Assembly: GCA_964017195.1 (NCBI GenBank)
Contig: OZ024888.1
Location: forward strand, 16,111,701-16,175,700
Length of the DNA: 64,000 nt
Direction: 5' to 3'
Source of the DNA: Siderastrea radians
Taxonomy: Eukaryota; Cnidaria; Anthozoa; Scleractinia; Rhizangiidae
The notes beneath the pieces are model-generated. The model was not told where the DNA came from. It saw nothing but the letters and a program-made list of their open reading frames with translations, and did not search any database. The stretch's first letter is position 1, and each line of letters starts with the position of its first letter. A program made the translations under genes and the position numbers. Shown here piece by piece: positions 1 through 13,300 of the stretch.

Positions 1-180
1 AGTCCTACCCTGTTTTCTTGGGAAATTCGACATGCTTCTCGCTGACAACCCCAATGGCGCAATTTTCACTCTGAACAAGTAACATACCATCGCCAAGCCT
101 GCAAAATGCAAACAACCGAAGAGTAGTCAATTATTACCTTTCGGTGGCTTGCTGTCAAAATGATATTAAGATATGACCTA

Positions 181-409
181 CACGGACTATGCATGCTCTC
201 CTTATCAAATGGATTGCCTCCTTAGAAAATCCCAGTATGCGGGCCATATATATTAGCGTGCACTATAAACTCAAAGTCAGCAAAATGATGTTTATAATAT
301 CACGCACACGGACTATGCGTGCTTTCCTCAAGCGGCCGTGTCTTCTTTGAAAAAATCCCAGTATGCGGGCCATATATATATATTAGCGTGATCTAGAAAC
401 TCAAGGTCG
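181..409 (+). repeat. Two-unit tandem repeat, about 126-bp period
   Basis: CACGGACTATGC(A/G)TGCT and CCCAGTATGCGGGCCATATA recur at 181-275 and 307-409. No coding sense seen. Confidence 0.7.
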
Positions 410-454
410 AGTAATTCTGCGGGAATTATAAATAGGAAGATTAAGCAATTACAA

Positions 455-790
455 CGGCAACGCAAAGGAAAACGTCACTTTAAAAATGACTCTCCAATCA
501 TTTAAACGTCTTCGCAATTATTCCAAATCGTTCTGTCTGGTGTAGCCGAACTAGTTATCCAGGAGCTGAATGTGTAAAGTCGGCGTTCCAGTTCAGGTAC
601 AAAAAGGAAAATCATTCACCGTCGTGTGTTCACGTTCTACATAACTTCCAGTTTGGTCACTTCACGTTGTTATGCAGTTGTGCACAGAACGCCAAAGAAA
701 TGTACCAAAATGTATAACGTCTTGCAGAGTCATATATTGTTTTGCTTTTGTTTTACGACGTTCTCGTCGCCGTCGTGTTTGCTTAAGCTT
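455..790 (+). repeat. Dispersed repeat, copy 1
   Basis: Diverged relative of 16690-17045: both contain GTCA(C/G)TTTAAAAATGA, a TTTGGTCA segment, GCAGAGTCAT and GTCGTGTTTGCTTAAG in the same order. Likely a remnant transposon; function unknown. Confidence 0.65.
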
Positions 791-1203
791 CCTAATGAAA
801 TATAAATTACACATAACTGCATCTGAGAAAAATTGAGATGTTCTAAGGCATGCTAGAAAAAAATTCTGCTCTTCAAGTTCCGTACCAAGGGTTTCTAACT
901 ATACTATATGAAAGAGGGGATGTTTTTCAATCGTTTTATGGACAATAGTCGACTATAGTTTTTACAGCTTTTCGATGTTTTTATCAGGTAGTATTGAACT
1001 TTGTTTAACTTTATTTAACGAGGGTGACACTTAACAGTCTGGGACTAACAAACCTGTGGCCCTCGGGTTCCGGATCGAATTAAAATTGGCAAAGTTAAGC
1101 TTTTGAAAATGGAATTTAACATACTCAATTGCCAATTGGAATCAGAATTCTTTAGAAATCTTTTTAGCTTTACAGGTTGCACTGCAAATGTTTTCATAAC
1201 CAC

Positions 1204-1301
1204 CTTGAAATAACCGTTATCTTCTCTCTGCTGCTATAACTGAGATGACCTCGTTCAGTGGCTTTATGAGAAATTTTCATTGTCCCCTCCTTTGGCTGCA
1301 A
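1204..1301 (-). CDS. Kinase candidate exon 8: possible SH3 start
   Basis: After acceptor TTTTTCTACAG the phase-0 frame reads LQPKEGTMKISHKATERGHL, then SYSSREKITVIS. The spacing of ATERG, LS and EKITVI resembles the first strands of an SH3 domain, which follows the kinase domain in ACK proteins. The donor (AG|GTGGTT) is weak and the rest of an SH3 domain was not found further left, so this exon is tentative. Confidence 0.45.
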
Positions 1302-4300
1302 CTGTAGAAAAAGAAAAAATGGTGAGCTTGCAGCACTTGCATGGCTTTGTGTCTGCTTCACCACTTCCGTTTTGATATCATATTTAAGTATTGTCTAACC
1401 CTTTTATAAGCCCCAATATCACCATGCGTATTCTCCACACTGTTATCCAAATATTTCTCATGATACTAGTAGTGAAATAACGACATTATCTTTTGGTCAT
1501 TTCTCTCATTTCACGATCTAATCCGTATTTACTCGAAAGACCGCCGCGGCGCTTATTAAATTTTACGAGCTGTCGGTGCGGCGCTTATGTGAGGGCAGCG
1601 CTCATTTAAAACTGTCTACTTGCGAATAACAGTCAGCTGAAATCATTCTTAATCTTTGTCCTGTTCATAAACAATAGCATAGGAAGGACACAATAAAAAG
1701 TTAGTTTTAAGGTCTACATCCCTTTCACATCCAAACAAATAACAATAACAACAATAACAGTATCAGCCGTATTAGCATTTCGGCATCAGCCATGTGTAAA
1801 ATCAATATGCGCCGCATTGCTGCTGGAAGCATGCGGCGCTTATTCGGGGGCGGCGCCAATATTGCTCCTAATTATGGCGCTTATTCGGGGGTGGCGCTCT
1901 TTCGAGTAAATACGGTATGTTTTATCAAGCATAGTCATATTATAAGGAGAAATTATATGCTCGTCACTGTTGGGAGTTAAAGGGTCTATTTACCTGGTCA
2001 GTTAGGGGCGTTATATTTTTTTTGGTGGGGGGGGGGGGGAGGGGAGAGGAGAGGCGACCTCATGTGACAATGAAGGTTTACAAATTTGGACAGCCTGTCA
2101 AAAATTTTTGCGATGAAGAAAAACTTGAAAACAATTTTCCTTAATAATTTTTAGGCAAACCCAAATAGTCTAGATAAAAGCAGACAAACTACTATTTTTC
2201 AAAAATGAACAACTACTTTCAGTTTGACACAAAACATGTATTTAGACTCGCGCGCACAACAGTTGTTCTGTGTCTCGCGCATTTAAATGTTGTACGTTTC
2301 ACGTTTGAAATGTTACGCCATTGCTTGTACAAATTTACCCTGGGTGCCAGAGGCTTTTCTTGCGCGGTCTCCGGTTGCAGCTTTAAGCTGCTATGGGCCG
2401 ACGCGGCTCGGCCTCCGGCCGATTTCTCCCGACATTAGCGAGGAAAAAGCTTCTGGTACCCAGGGTAGTACAAATTCAAACCAAAAACATGTCTTGTGTC
2501 AAACTGAAAGTAGTTGTTCATTTTTCAATCCCAAATATTGATGATATCCAGGAGCCCATTATTTGATATTGATATTGGCTCACCCACCGCTCACCCTTAT
2601 TGCCTAAATCACATTAATTTTAGCCACATTGAAAATTGCAAATTTCTCACATTTATGCAGTATGATATCAACTCACCTGAGGCATCAAAGTGCTAACTAT
2701 ATATTCAAATGGCGGCCTGTCTTTGGGATCACTTGCCCAACTTTTCAGCATGATCAGCTCATAGAATCCGTCAGGGCATGCGCGTGGTTTATCAAGGCGC
2801 TTACTTGGATCAGTTGCTACCATCTGCTTAACCTAGGGGAAGAAAAATCATAATGTGTTTACAGTGCTGCAAGTGTATAACATTCCTATCCCTGCTAGCA
2901 GAGGTTTCTTGGTCGCCCTGCGCCAGAAGGGGAATACGGGGCTTTCATTAATAGAGATCAGTGGAGGGGGTAGAAGAAAAAATGTTTATTTGAGCCTGCA
3001 AAACATTTGCAAACCTTGTCTTAAAAATTAAAAAAAATGACATGACCCCCATACACATTTTATAAACCAAAACATTGCCTATGATTGAAAGAAAGTGGTT
3101 GAGGAAAGAAAGTTAAACAGCTTGTTTGTTAAGTAGCTAGACAGGTATTTAATAAGTAACCTTCTGCAAAATAAATGAGATAAACTAGTTAAGATAAAGG
3201 CCTACACTACGAATGCAAAGAAAGCGGTCAAGTGATAACAGACGTGAGTTAAACAGCATGAAGATGATGTTTCTCTCTTTCTGATGATGGCATGGAGGAT
3301 TTTAGGGTGAGACTCGAACCCAAAATTATGAAGCGGATACTTCAAGTGACTCTTACAGCTGACCATTCAAAAGAAATTGAATGGAAGATGTTATTATTCA
3401 ACACATCATAAGCACGGGGCAGAGCAGTAGAAGTCGAACCCATGCCTTTCTGCACAATGGCCAGTTCTTGCATTATGTCTGCAAAGCACTATTTTGTTTT
3501 AATAACTGAAGTTGGAACCATGCCATTCTACAAACCTGTTGCAAAGAAAATCTGGCCCATGGTTGCTGACCAAAGGAAAACATCTCCCACAAGGTTATTC
3601 CATAACTCCATACATCGCCTGCAGGGCTAAACACACTCTTCTCCATTGCCTCTGGAGGCATCCTAAAAATTTGTTTCAAGAAAAAAATTACTATCTACTA
3701 ACTCTTTAAGCCCCAAGGCTTAGACTCTAAGTGACTTTAATGAGATACAATTTCAATGTTCAGCCCTCATTCCACACGCTGAACTAAAGAGCATTAAATT
3801 CACAACCTTGACTACCAATCTAACCAACGGTAGCCCTTGGTAGCCCAAAATCATTTAATACTACTATGCCTAAAATACATGTAGTTGATAAGTCTGAAAC
3901 CTGCAAAAGCAAAAACCACTGCATACGTAGTTGTTTACTGATGTTGAAATAATGAACATTACATTTTTCCATTTTCGCCAAGAAATAACAAAATCCACTC
4001 AAGCCTGCAAACACTATTGTTTCCCTTTTAAACAACGATTCACTGATAGTGAGATTTCTCCAGCTGACAACATGACAAGATCAGACACTTAACACCAACC
4101 TGTCTACAACATAGCCCGCTGATAAAGCAATGCTCCTCTCTTGGAAATACCAAAGAACTGAAGTGTTGGAAATCCTTACAAAACACTTTTTCAAGTGTCT
4201 GCCAAGAGGCCAAGAGCCCCCCCCCCCCCCTTGAGACAGGATTTGGAGAAAGGGGGGGCACACTCCTACAAAAATTCCAAGGAGTACCGGTCTGGGGATT

Positions 4301-7300
4301 GTTTGAAATAACTATAATCTTTTGAAACAAGTCAATCATAAATTATAAACAATAAGAAAATGAAGAAATAAAATCATCAAAATCAGGTCTCAAAGCTCTG
4401 TCACACTTGTTATTTTCTTAAGTTAAACTTAAAGAATATTATTAGGCAAACATACGAAGTTTGAAAAGACATTTGTACCCATTTGATTGGAGAAGATGTA
4501 CATACCAGGCCACTGCTAATTTTGTGTGGGCAGTAATTTCCTTAGCACCATCTCCTTCAAGTGATCGCGCCAAACCAAAATCACTGATTTTAACCTGGAT
4601 ATTTCAATTAAAACAAACTTGTAAGTTAACGTGAACTGCCAACTGACATTGCCAAACATGGTGTTTAAAAACTTTGCTAACCATCAAAGCCTAGAAGTGG
4701 TGACATTCATATTTTTAATAATTGGTACTTTGAATAAATGTACACGTAGCAGTTTGCAAATGTTCATTCTTCTCTTGTAACGTCTCTTGTAATTGCTGAA
4801 TATATTCTTCTCTTGTCGTCTCTTTCCAGTATTCTGTCAAATAAAGTAATGCTTGTTCATGCACTACAACATTGAAATACCCTTTTGATCATCCTCAACA
4901 TTTATAAAGTAAAAAATTCAGACTGAGCACTATTGTCATGTTTTGTACTTCGTAAGTAAGATTGTTGAGAGAAATTTTTTCGTTTGTAAGGCAGTGAACT
5001 GTAAGCTGTTGCTAAGTATTGTAAAGTTTTCTGGTTTCAACAAAAAAGTGAAAAAATACATGTAGCAGTGGGAGTAAATTTTTGTGAGAAAATATTTCTA
5101 AGGGTAACATATTTAATGGGGGATAAATATTTGGGAGACAATAGTTTATTTTAAAAAAATATACAAAAGTTGAGCTCTTAGATAATTTAAGATCTTGTTG
5201 TGGTATTTACACTCAAATTAAGAAAAACGTGAACACTGAAAATATTCCTGGAATGTGTGTTTTGACCAGTCACATGCGAGACCTTGTAACCGCAGAAAGC
5301 GAATGGGTTCTCAGTCACGGAATCGAGTTGTTTCGAAAGACGACAAGGTTTAATCTTCACCAGTTTATCTTACAGAAATTGGAAGTGCTATTCCTTTCTA
5401 TCTGAGAGCCCCACGCACTACGCAAGCGAAAATAGGTTTCAGCGCTTTTGCCTTATAAAATTTTTCGACAAACCGACGCAACGATCAGTGTTTCCGACAT
5501 TTCAAATAAAACCAACTCAAGTGGCAGTTATTTCACCTTGAAGTAAAAACTACAATATTCTCTCTCCAAATTCGCCCATTGTCAGCACAGCTGACTCGAT
5601 TTATTTAGGCCGAATCATCAGTGCCTTCGAGCCGGGCTTGCATCATATTTTATAACGTGTAGTTGCACATTTTAAAAATGACATTTTCTAATTTAGCAAC
5701 GGTACACCAGGCTGTTGAAGAATAACGAACGCCGCTTTTGACAGTCCGCAGTCGTTGCTACAATGCAGCCGCAACAAGCCAAAGACCACTCACACATTTT
5801 TCGCTCCCGTATCGCATGTGGCCCTCAGATAAAAAGAAACAACAATTTAAATTCTTGTAAGTTAAGATGAAGGTCTTTCAAAACAAATGGAGAACCAACT
5901 CGATTCTGTGACTGAGAAACCCACTTGTTTTCTGCGGTTACAAGGTCACGCATGTGATTGGTCAAAACACAATAAACATTCCAGAAATATTTTCAGTGTT
6001 CACGGTTTTCTTCGTTTGAGTGTAAACAGTGGTGCATGTATTTTGTTTCCAGTCCTTCAAAAGCTAATTATTGTACATGTACAATGTACCCTGGAAGGTA
6101 GAAAATAAGTCTTCACACATGCGGAAAAAATCCAGACCAACCCACAGGTATCAAAAGCCAAAATTTTACAGGAAAGTTATTAGTATAAAGCTAAACTGGA
6201 ATGTCCAGAGAGGGGAAGGGACTCAAAGCAAAAAAATTGTGGAAGATGGATGGGAGCATGAATCTTACATTTTCTGAAACCACACATTATGGATCATGAA
6301 CTGAAGACTGAAAAGGTTTTAAGCCAAAATTGCCACTTACACCAACTGTTCCTCTCAGTAGGAGGATTTTAGTCAGCTTTCAAAACAACAACAATGACAA
6401 CAAAACAAAACACTAGAGTTAAGAAAACAAGTGGAGAACTGGCTGATGAAAATTATCCCCATCATCAGATATTTAGCACCTCAAAAATGGTTAGCCTGCT
6501 AAGTTTATGACCAATCAGTTGAACGGAAACAGAATAAATACATCACAAAAATTATAAACAAATTACGGAAATTATATGCTGGGGGGAGGGGGAGCCGGAG
6601 GGGGCATGCTTTTCACATTATTTTGTACACTGTTTAAAGATTTTCTCAGTTTCTGACAAGTTGCAGTTCAGTGAGTTTTCATCTCTTAAACATTCTCAAA
6701 CTATAAATGTTAATTAAGGCTGCTAGTTGTGATATGCTCTTTACCCGGTCTTTAGTGTCACTAAGGGACCATCTCTTTAAAGTGCTACTACGATGAAAAT
6801 TTTTTGTTTTGTTTTCAACTTTTTCAAACTTCAAGCTGTTCAATAGATGCCATATTATATGAATCGCGATAAATTAGATCGATATATGCTTACACGGCCC
6901 AGGAATATACGTCCGAAAACCGCGTTAAACACATCCGCCATTACTCAGTTCGCAAAAGAGAAGCCCGCGGATTTCATGGAAGCGGTCTTATCTCTAACCA
7001 CGTGAATTTTGCTCGTGACGTAGAAGTCTCAACCATCGCCACAACAAAGGCCTGAGAAGAGTATAATGAAGAGTCGAAAATAGAGAGCCAAACATTGCAT
7101 TATATGGATGTGTTTTCCGTCGAATTTGTCGTCCAGTTCTTTTGAGACCGATTAAGAACAAAGTTTTTTTGGGCGAAGTCAGCGAACTCGCAGAAGTCGC
7201 GCCATACGATGACAGTTTAGAGCCTCTCGCTACCGAAGAGGAAGCCGTCTCACAATGCAAGAATTGATCAAGAAGCCGAACAAATATCCCAGTTATCCCA

Positions 7301-10300
7301 AATCACAAACACTGAAATCCCTCCAATAATACAACAAATTTAACTGTTTCACATGTCTGTCGTGTTGGGGTCCGTTAGCTGTTTCTTACTTATTGCTTTT
7401 ATTTCTTGCCGCTACGGGTTAATTTGTTGTTGTTATGTTCACAGATTTGTTGCAGTATCCTGAATTGTAGTTAGAAAGATTTTACACCTAAAAATAACAA
7501 ATCCTATAATAATAAGCTCTCTCTTAAAAATGTTCGGTGTGTAGCCAGGCATGTTAAAAACTGGTAAAAAAGAATTAAAAAGTTGACACTGGCTAAAAAT
7601 AGTTATGGACGTTTCGGCCACTACTGTTGCCTTCCTCAGCAAAGATAAAAATGCAAATGTCTAACGGCGTCCTACTTAGAATATGTAACCAATGTGTGAT
7701 AAAAATCACACCTCGAAGGAACTTTCTGAGTGCAACAATAGTCTCTAGAGTATTCTTAATGACTCTAAAAATTCTTAATGTTATTGTATACGTTTGGTAG
7801 CGCTATGTGTTCGTTTATAGTGTTCCTATTTCGCACGGAATGCCAAGCTTCAAGAATTAGTCTTTGTCGCCACGCCAATGACCTGTCGACAATTTCAACG
7901 CTCTCCAAATCTATTTGATGACCGTTAAGCATATGGTGTTTGGCCAACAAAGAGTTTTTATCCAATGTTGCTATGGCCTTAGCGTGTTCTTTCACACGTG
8001 TTTTTAGCGCGCGTGATGTCTGACCAACATAAACACAATCACAATCTTTACATTTGATCTTATATACGATTCCTCTGGAAGCCTCTTTCTCGATCTTGTC
8101 TTTTGGCTTTTTGAGTATGCTCGAGATGGTGCGAATAGGTTTATGGGCGACCTTGATGTTGAAACCTCGAAGAACGTTTGCAACTCTTTCGGAAAATCCT
8201 TTGGCGTAGGGGAGGATAACAAAGCCACGATGGTCGATACCATTTATTTCTTGTTGTCTACTCAGTTGGCGGCCATTGTGAATGAAGTTAGCAGGGTAGT
8301 TGTTAGTGGCGAGGGCTTTCGCTACTCGCTTAGTTTCCCGTGATACTTCAAGATACTCAGTGTAACAAGATTTAAGGACCATCTTCACTTCAACCACCGA
8401 CTGAAGGACAACAACATCCTGCCTAAAAGTCTCCATTTCAATCCACCCGTCAAGAGCAGAGAAGGCTGGGAGATTGCTAAGAAAGCAGGCCGAGCCTACC
8501 TAAGGCTGCGCATCTCGAATTGTCACACGCAAATCAAGAAGTTCTCTCGATATTTGTCCCAAACAACACTCAAGCTACGAGAGATTATTAACAAAGAATC
8601 TTTCGACACTCTCCTCCACACAATCAAACAATGATCACAGCGGGAAGCACAACGAAGAAGGGAGAGTCACAAGAAGAAACTTCACAACATCTTGCCACGT
8701 ACACACGCGCTCGATACCAACCTCAAAGAGAAGTGGGTCGTGAACATCTCGGATAGACCTCTATCTACAAGCGAGCATTCAGCATTAAGCCTCAATTTCA
8801 ATTTTGCTATCACTCCTAAGAGTTTGCCAGTGCCTCAAATCGTTTCCTCAATTGAATCCGGCATAGATCAGCTTTCTGACGCCGAAAAAGACCTTATCAG
8901 AGCTTCGGTCACCTCTGCCATCAACAATTGGCATCCTCCTCCACGAAACAACATTACCAATGAAGAGGAAAAAGCTCTTAGACATCTTGCCAAGGACACG
9001 TCTGTTACAATTTTACCAGCCGATAAGGGTCGAGCCGTAGTCGTGATGAATACCAACGACTACACCGACAAAATAAACAATCTTCTAAATGACGATAAAA
9101 CCTACCACAAGGTAACAGACAAAAGAAGGAATCCAACATCGAGCACCGAAAAATCCCTCAATAAACTTCTCCTACAGATTAAAGATCAGCCAGCCCCACA
9201 CGACAACAGCAAGAAACAGCTGGAACCGAAGCTCCACTACAAACTTCATAGCACCGATTCCACACCAGCGTCATTTTATGGCCTTCCTAAAATCCATAAG
9301 GAGAACGTCCCACTCAGACCAATTATGAGTGCCATTGGATCTCCCACATATGAACTATCTAAATACCTCGCCAACATCTTGTCACCTCTTCAGAATAATA
9401 AATACACAGTTAAAAACAGTGCATCTTTCGTCGAAAAGATCCGCACCTTGTCAGTAGATCCCGACGAGATTCTAGTATCTTTTGACGTCGTGTCACTGTT
9501 TACTTGCATCCCGACCTTCCTAGCAATCGAAGTGGTTAAAGAGAGACTGGACTCTGACCAATCACTACCGGAGAGAACCAACTTATCTATCCAAAATATC
9601 ATGACACTTCTACAGTTTGTCCTCGACAACAGTTTCTTTGTATTCCAAGGCAACCATTTTCAACAAATTTTCGGTTGTCCGATGGGATCCCCAGTCAGCG
9701 CCATCTTGGCCAATCTCGTCATGGAACATGTCGAAGAAAAGGCTCTCTCATCGACCCCTAACCCTCCCAAATGGTGGTTTAGATACGTGGATGATAGCCA
9801 CGTATGTGTAAAAAGGGAACACGTGGATGAATTCCACTCACATCTTAATTCGATCAATCCTCACATCAAATTTACAATCGAGACAGAATCAGAAGGTTCC
9901 ATTGCCTTTCTTGACACCAAAACAACCAGACAAGAAGATGGCTCAATCACCGTATCTGTCTACAGGAAAGCTACCAACACCGACCGTTACCTTGATTTCA
10001 AATCACACCACCATCCCCAGCATAAACACTCGGTCGCTCGCACTCTCATGGATCGCGCGAGGAACATTCCTTCCACGGAGGAGGAAGTATCACGGGAAAC
10101 TAAGCGAGTAGCGAAAGCCCTCGCCACTAACAACTACCCTGCTAACTTCATTCACAATGGCCGCCAACTGAGTAGACAACAAGAAATAAATGGTATCGAC
10201 CATCGTGGCTTTGTTATCCTCCCCTACGCCAAAGGATTTTCCGAAAGAGTTGCAAACGTTCTTCGAGGTTTCAACATCAAGGTCGCCCATAAACCTATTC

Positions 10301-13300
10301 GCACCATCTCGAGCATACTCAAAAAGCCAAAAGACAAGATCGAGAAAGAGGCTTCCAGAGGAATCGTATATAAGATCAAATGTAAAGATTGTGATTGTGT
10401 TTATGTTGGTCAGACATCACGCGCGCTAAAAACACGTGTGAAAGAACACGCTAAGGCCATAGCAACATTGGATAAAAACTCTTTGTTGGCCAAACACCAT
10501 ATGCTTAACGGTCATCAAATAGATTTGGAGAGCGTTGAAATTGTCGACAGGTCATTGGCGTGGTGACAAAGACTAATTCTTGAAGCTTGGCATTCTGTGC
10601 GAAATAGGAACACTATAAACGAACACATAGCGCTACCAAACGTATACAATAACATTAAGAATTTTTAGAGTCATTAAGAATACTCTAGAGACTATTGTTG
10701 CACTCAGAAAGTTCCTTCGAGGTGTGATTTTTATCACACATTGGTTACATATTCTAAGTAGGACGCCGTTAGACATTTGCATTTTTATCTTTGCTGAGGA
10801 AGGCAACAGTAGTGGCCGAAACGTCCATAACTATTTTTAGCCAGTGTCAACTTTTTAATTCTTTTTTACCAGTTTTTAAGCTCTCTCTTCTATAAGAAAA
10901 GCCCACATAACGCTACATGAAAGTTTTTTAATTCATATAGAGAGCCCTGAGCCCAACATACATTCAGAATTTTAAAGATGAGACAAAAGGTCGAGGAAAT
11001 TAAATTCACGTATTAAAATGAAGTGATGTTGCGAATCGCCTGTGTAATTGTGCGAACACGGTAATCTTACTACCTAGTAAACAAGCAAATGCGAATTTAT
11101 AGAGATAAACTCTGATTTACCATCAGAAGTCTACGTAAAAACTGGAATACGCCGTCACATCAAAAGCGTTACTAAGAGAAGTGGCTACCCCGAACGCGGT
11201 GATAAGCTCAAGAAATTATAGACTTTGGGAGCTCGCTACGCCGTACGTCAAGAGAAATTAATTAAAGTATAAACGAGATATTAGGAGCTGGCTACGCGGT
11301 ACGCGGAGAGAGATAAATTGAAATGTACAAGGGATGTTAAGAGCTGGCTACGCAGTAAAAAGAACAAGCAATACACAGTAAGGTTTGTTATGGTCGATTA
11401 AGCTCCGTTGTTGATGTTTTCACGTTATCTGTGGCCGAACAATTCAAAGAAATTTTGCGTAATATTTTCGTTTATAGAACGAGGAATACACGGTGATGTT
11501 CTATTTTAGTCCACTAGTTTATAGGAACTTCAAATAGTATTCTTTTAGCGGACGTTTAAGTGGTGAACGTTTATAGTACGCGGAATACACGGTAATGTTT
11601 TCCTATTTTCTGCTTACCGTGTACCGTGTAGCCAAGTTGAATAAATTAAAATAGTTTCTGCGTATCGCGGAGCCGGCTTGGCGGCGACACAGAAAATAGT
11701 TCATGCGAAGGGGCACATATTATGCAGCTATAAGCCGAAATCTGTTGGGAATTATACAGTCATGTATATGCACAAGACAACCGAACGAAGTATCTCTTAG
11801 TTATGTGAGGAAACGTGTATCTTACCGTACATGTGATGTTAGCACAAACGGCAAATAAATATACGCCCACCATTCGACGATCCCGCTCAGAATTATGATT
11901 GCTGTTTTTGTTCCTGATGGCTGGAACTGATCCTGGTTTTAAATATTTCCTTGTACCTTTCTCATCAAATGCTTGAGTAAAACATTCAGTCGTAAAATGC
12001 AGAGAGCAAACAGCTGGGTGTCCAACAGGATTGAAGACCTTCCGGTGAACACAAACGAAGCTTTTCCGCTTAAAATAAACGTACCCACTCGTCGGTGAAC
12101 TGTGAATGGAAATTTCCGATTCATCGATGCTTTCTTTGCCCTAATCTTCAACAACAGAGCACCGACCACGCATACTTCAGCTCAAAATCGAAGAAATGAA
12201 TCTTGCGAACCCTCACACCTCTCCAAATGCATAAGAAAGTAGTCACGTTTGTTTTGTTGTGTTGAGACTTCTACGTCACTTCCTCTCTGGGCCAACTCGG
12301 CCCAACTCGTCCCGGTCATTTTTTAATTGAGTAATGGCGGCAAGCCGAACTCGAAAATTACAGTTAAAATAATCGGACTTCCCGTACGAATTTCGACTTA
12401 AAACTTTGCACGGTGAGTAATATGTACTTATATTTTCGAAATATGGAGAGAACAAAAAATTTATATTTTTGGTCATCGTAGCACTTTAAAGTGGTACTAT
12501 GATCGGATTTCGAAACTATGTTTACTAAGCACTCCCCAAGCAAAATTTCAAGCCTTAATTTTGAAAAGTAGACCATTTATTTAAACTGCAATTTTCCGTT
12601 TTAATGGTTCACCATTATTACACCAGATAGAATATAATGACATCATTCACGCACGAGCTTTAGAATGCAGTGTGTGAACACAGCTTATTAATTATGCAAA
12701 ACACAAGTCTGAGAGTCTGAAAGCTCAAAATTCTCATGCTGCATACTAAATAAGCCACTTTCACACACACTGCATTCTAAAGTTTCTGAGAGAATGACGT
12801 TATTGTATCCTTTCTGGTGTAATAATGGTGGACCATTAAATTGGAAAATTGTAGTTTAAGTAAACATTTTTTTCTCAAAATTAAGGCAGGGTTTTCAATA
12901 AAATCTGAAGTAGGCAGCTGGTTTGAGTAGAGTAACTGACTGTATCAACAAGGGGTTTGAAACAATCAGGGCTTCTGATAATTCGCGGGAAAAAAAGTGA
13001 AATTTCACGGGATTTGAAGAGACAAATTCGCGGAGAAAACGGCCGATTTCGCGGGATTTTCGCGGGAATTTTCGGGGCAAATTTTCGTTGAAAAGCAAAC
13101 AAGGAAGCAAAAAAGAAAGATTCCTGACAAAAATATTGGAAAAATGTCAAATTCCGGGCAAGAAAGAAACACAAAAGTTCATCCAACACAGTTCTGAAGG
13201 CAACTGTACTTGTTTCGAGCGACAAGAAAAACATAATAAAGCTTTACCGAAACGCTTGGCCGGTTAACCTCCTTTTTCCGCTGCAATTTAGAGCCGAAAA

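Larger units (their letters stand above)
7526..10876 (+). mobile_element. Penelope-like element with inverted 3' copy and 13-bp TSD
   Basis: Flanked by TAAGCTCTCTCTT at 7513-7525 and 10877-10889. The left 793 bp (7557-8349) are the reverse complement of the right 793 bp (10084-10876), followed inward by a 5'-truncated copy in plus orientation. Penelope elements are known to carry partial copies of themselves in direct or inverted order and to encode a reverse transcriptase fused to a GIY-YIG nuclease. The element lies in the long kinase intron, inside an older inverted-repeat element. Confidence 0.88.
6782..12484. mobile_element. Inverted-repeat element E1 hosting the Penelope insertion
   Basis: Ends GTGCTACTACGATGA (left) and a related complement (CATCGTAGCAC, right), each abutting TTTAAA (6776-6781, 12485-12490). 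A second inverted pair inside carries TGACGTAGAAGTCTCAAC (about 7017-7034 and 12263-12280). Without the Penelope insertion it would be about 2.3 kb. A 3-copy imperfect tandem repeat with GAGCTGGCTACGC occurs at 11228-11355. No transposase recognised. Confidence 0.6.

Noticed and set aside
3300..3440. tRNA gene or SINE on the minus strand
   Set aside because: GGGTTCGAGTCTC resembles a B box, but no matching A box or stem could be placed.
8350..8436. N-terminal extension of the minus-strand frame 7765-8436
   Set aside because: It reads antisense of the plus-strand Penelope N-terminal region beyond the inverted-repeat junction, so it is chance open frame.
8692..8694. TTG start for the 624-codon Penelope frame
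   Set aside because: The same frame clearly continues upstream with protein-like sequence to 8350, broken only by TGA at 8632; TTG is not a real start.
12881..13234. 117-codon minus-strand frame
   Set aside because: Falls across the E3/E4 border and is rich in repeats of the CGCGGGATTTT word; not a gene.
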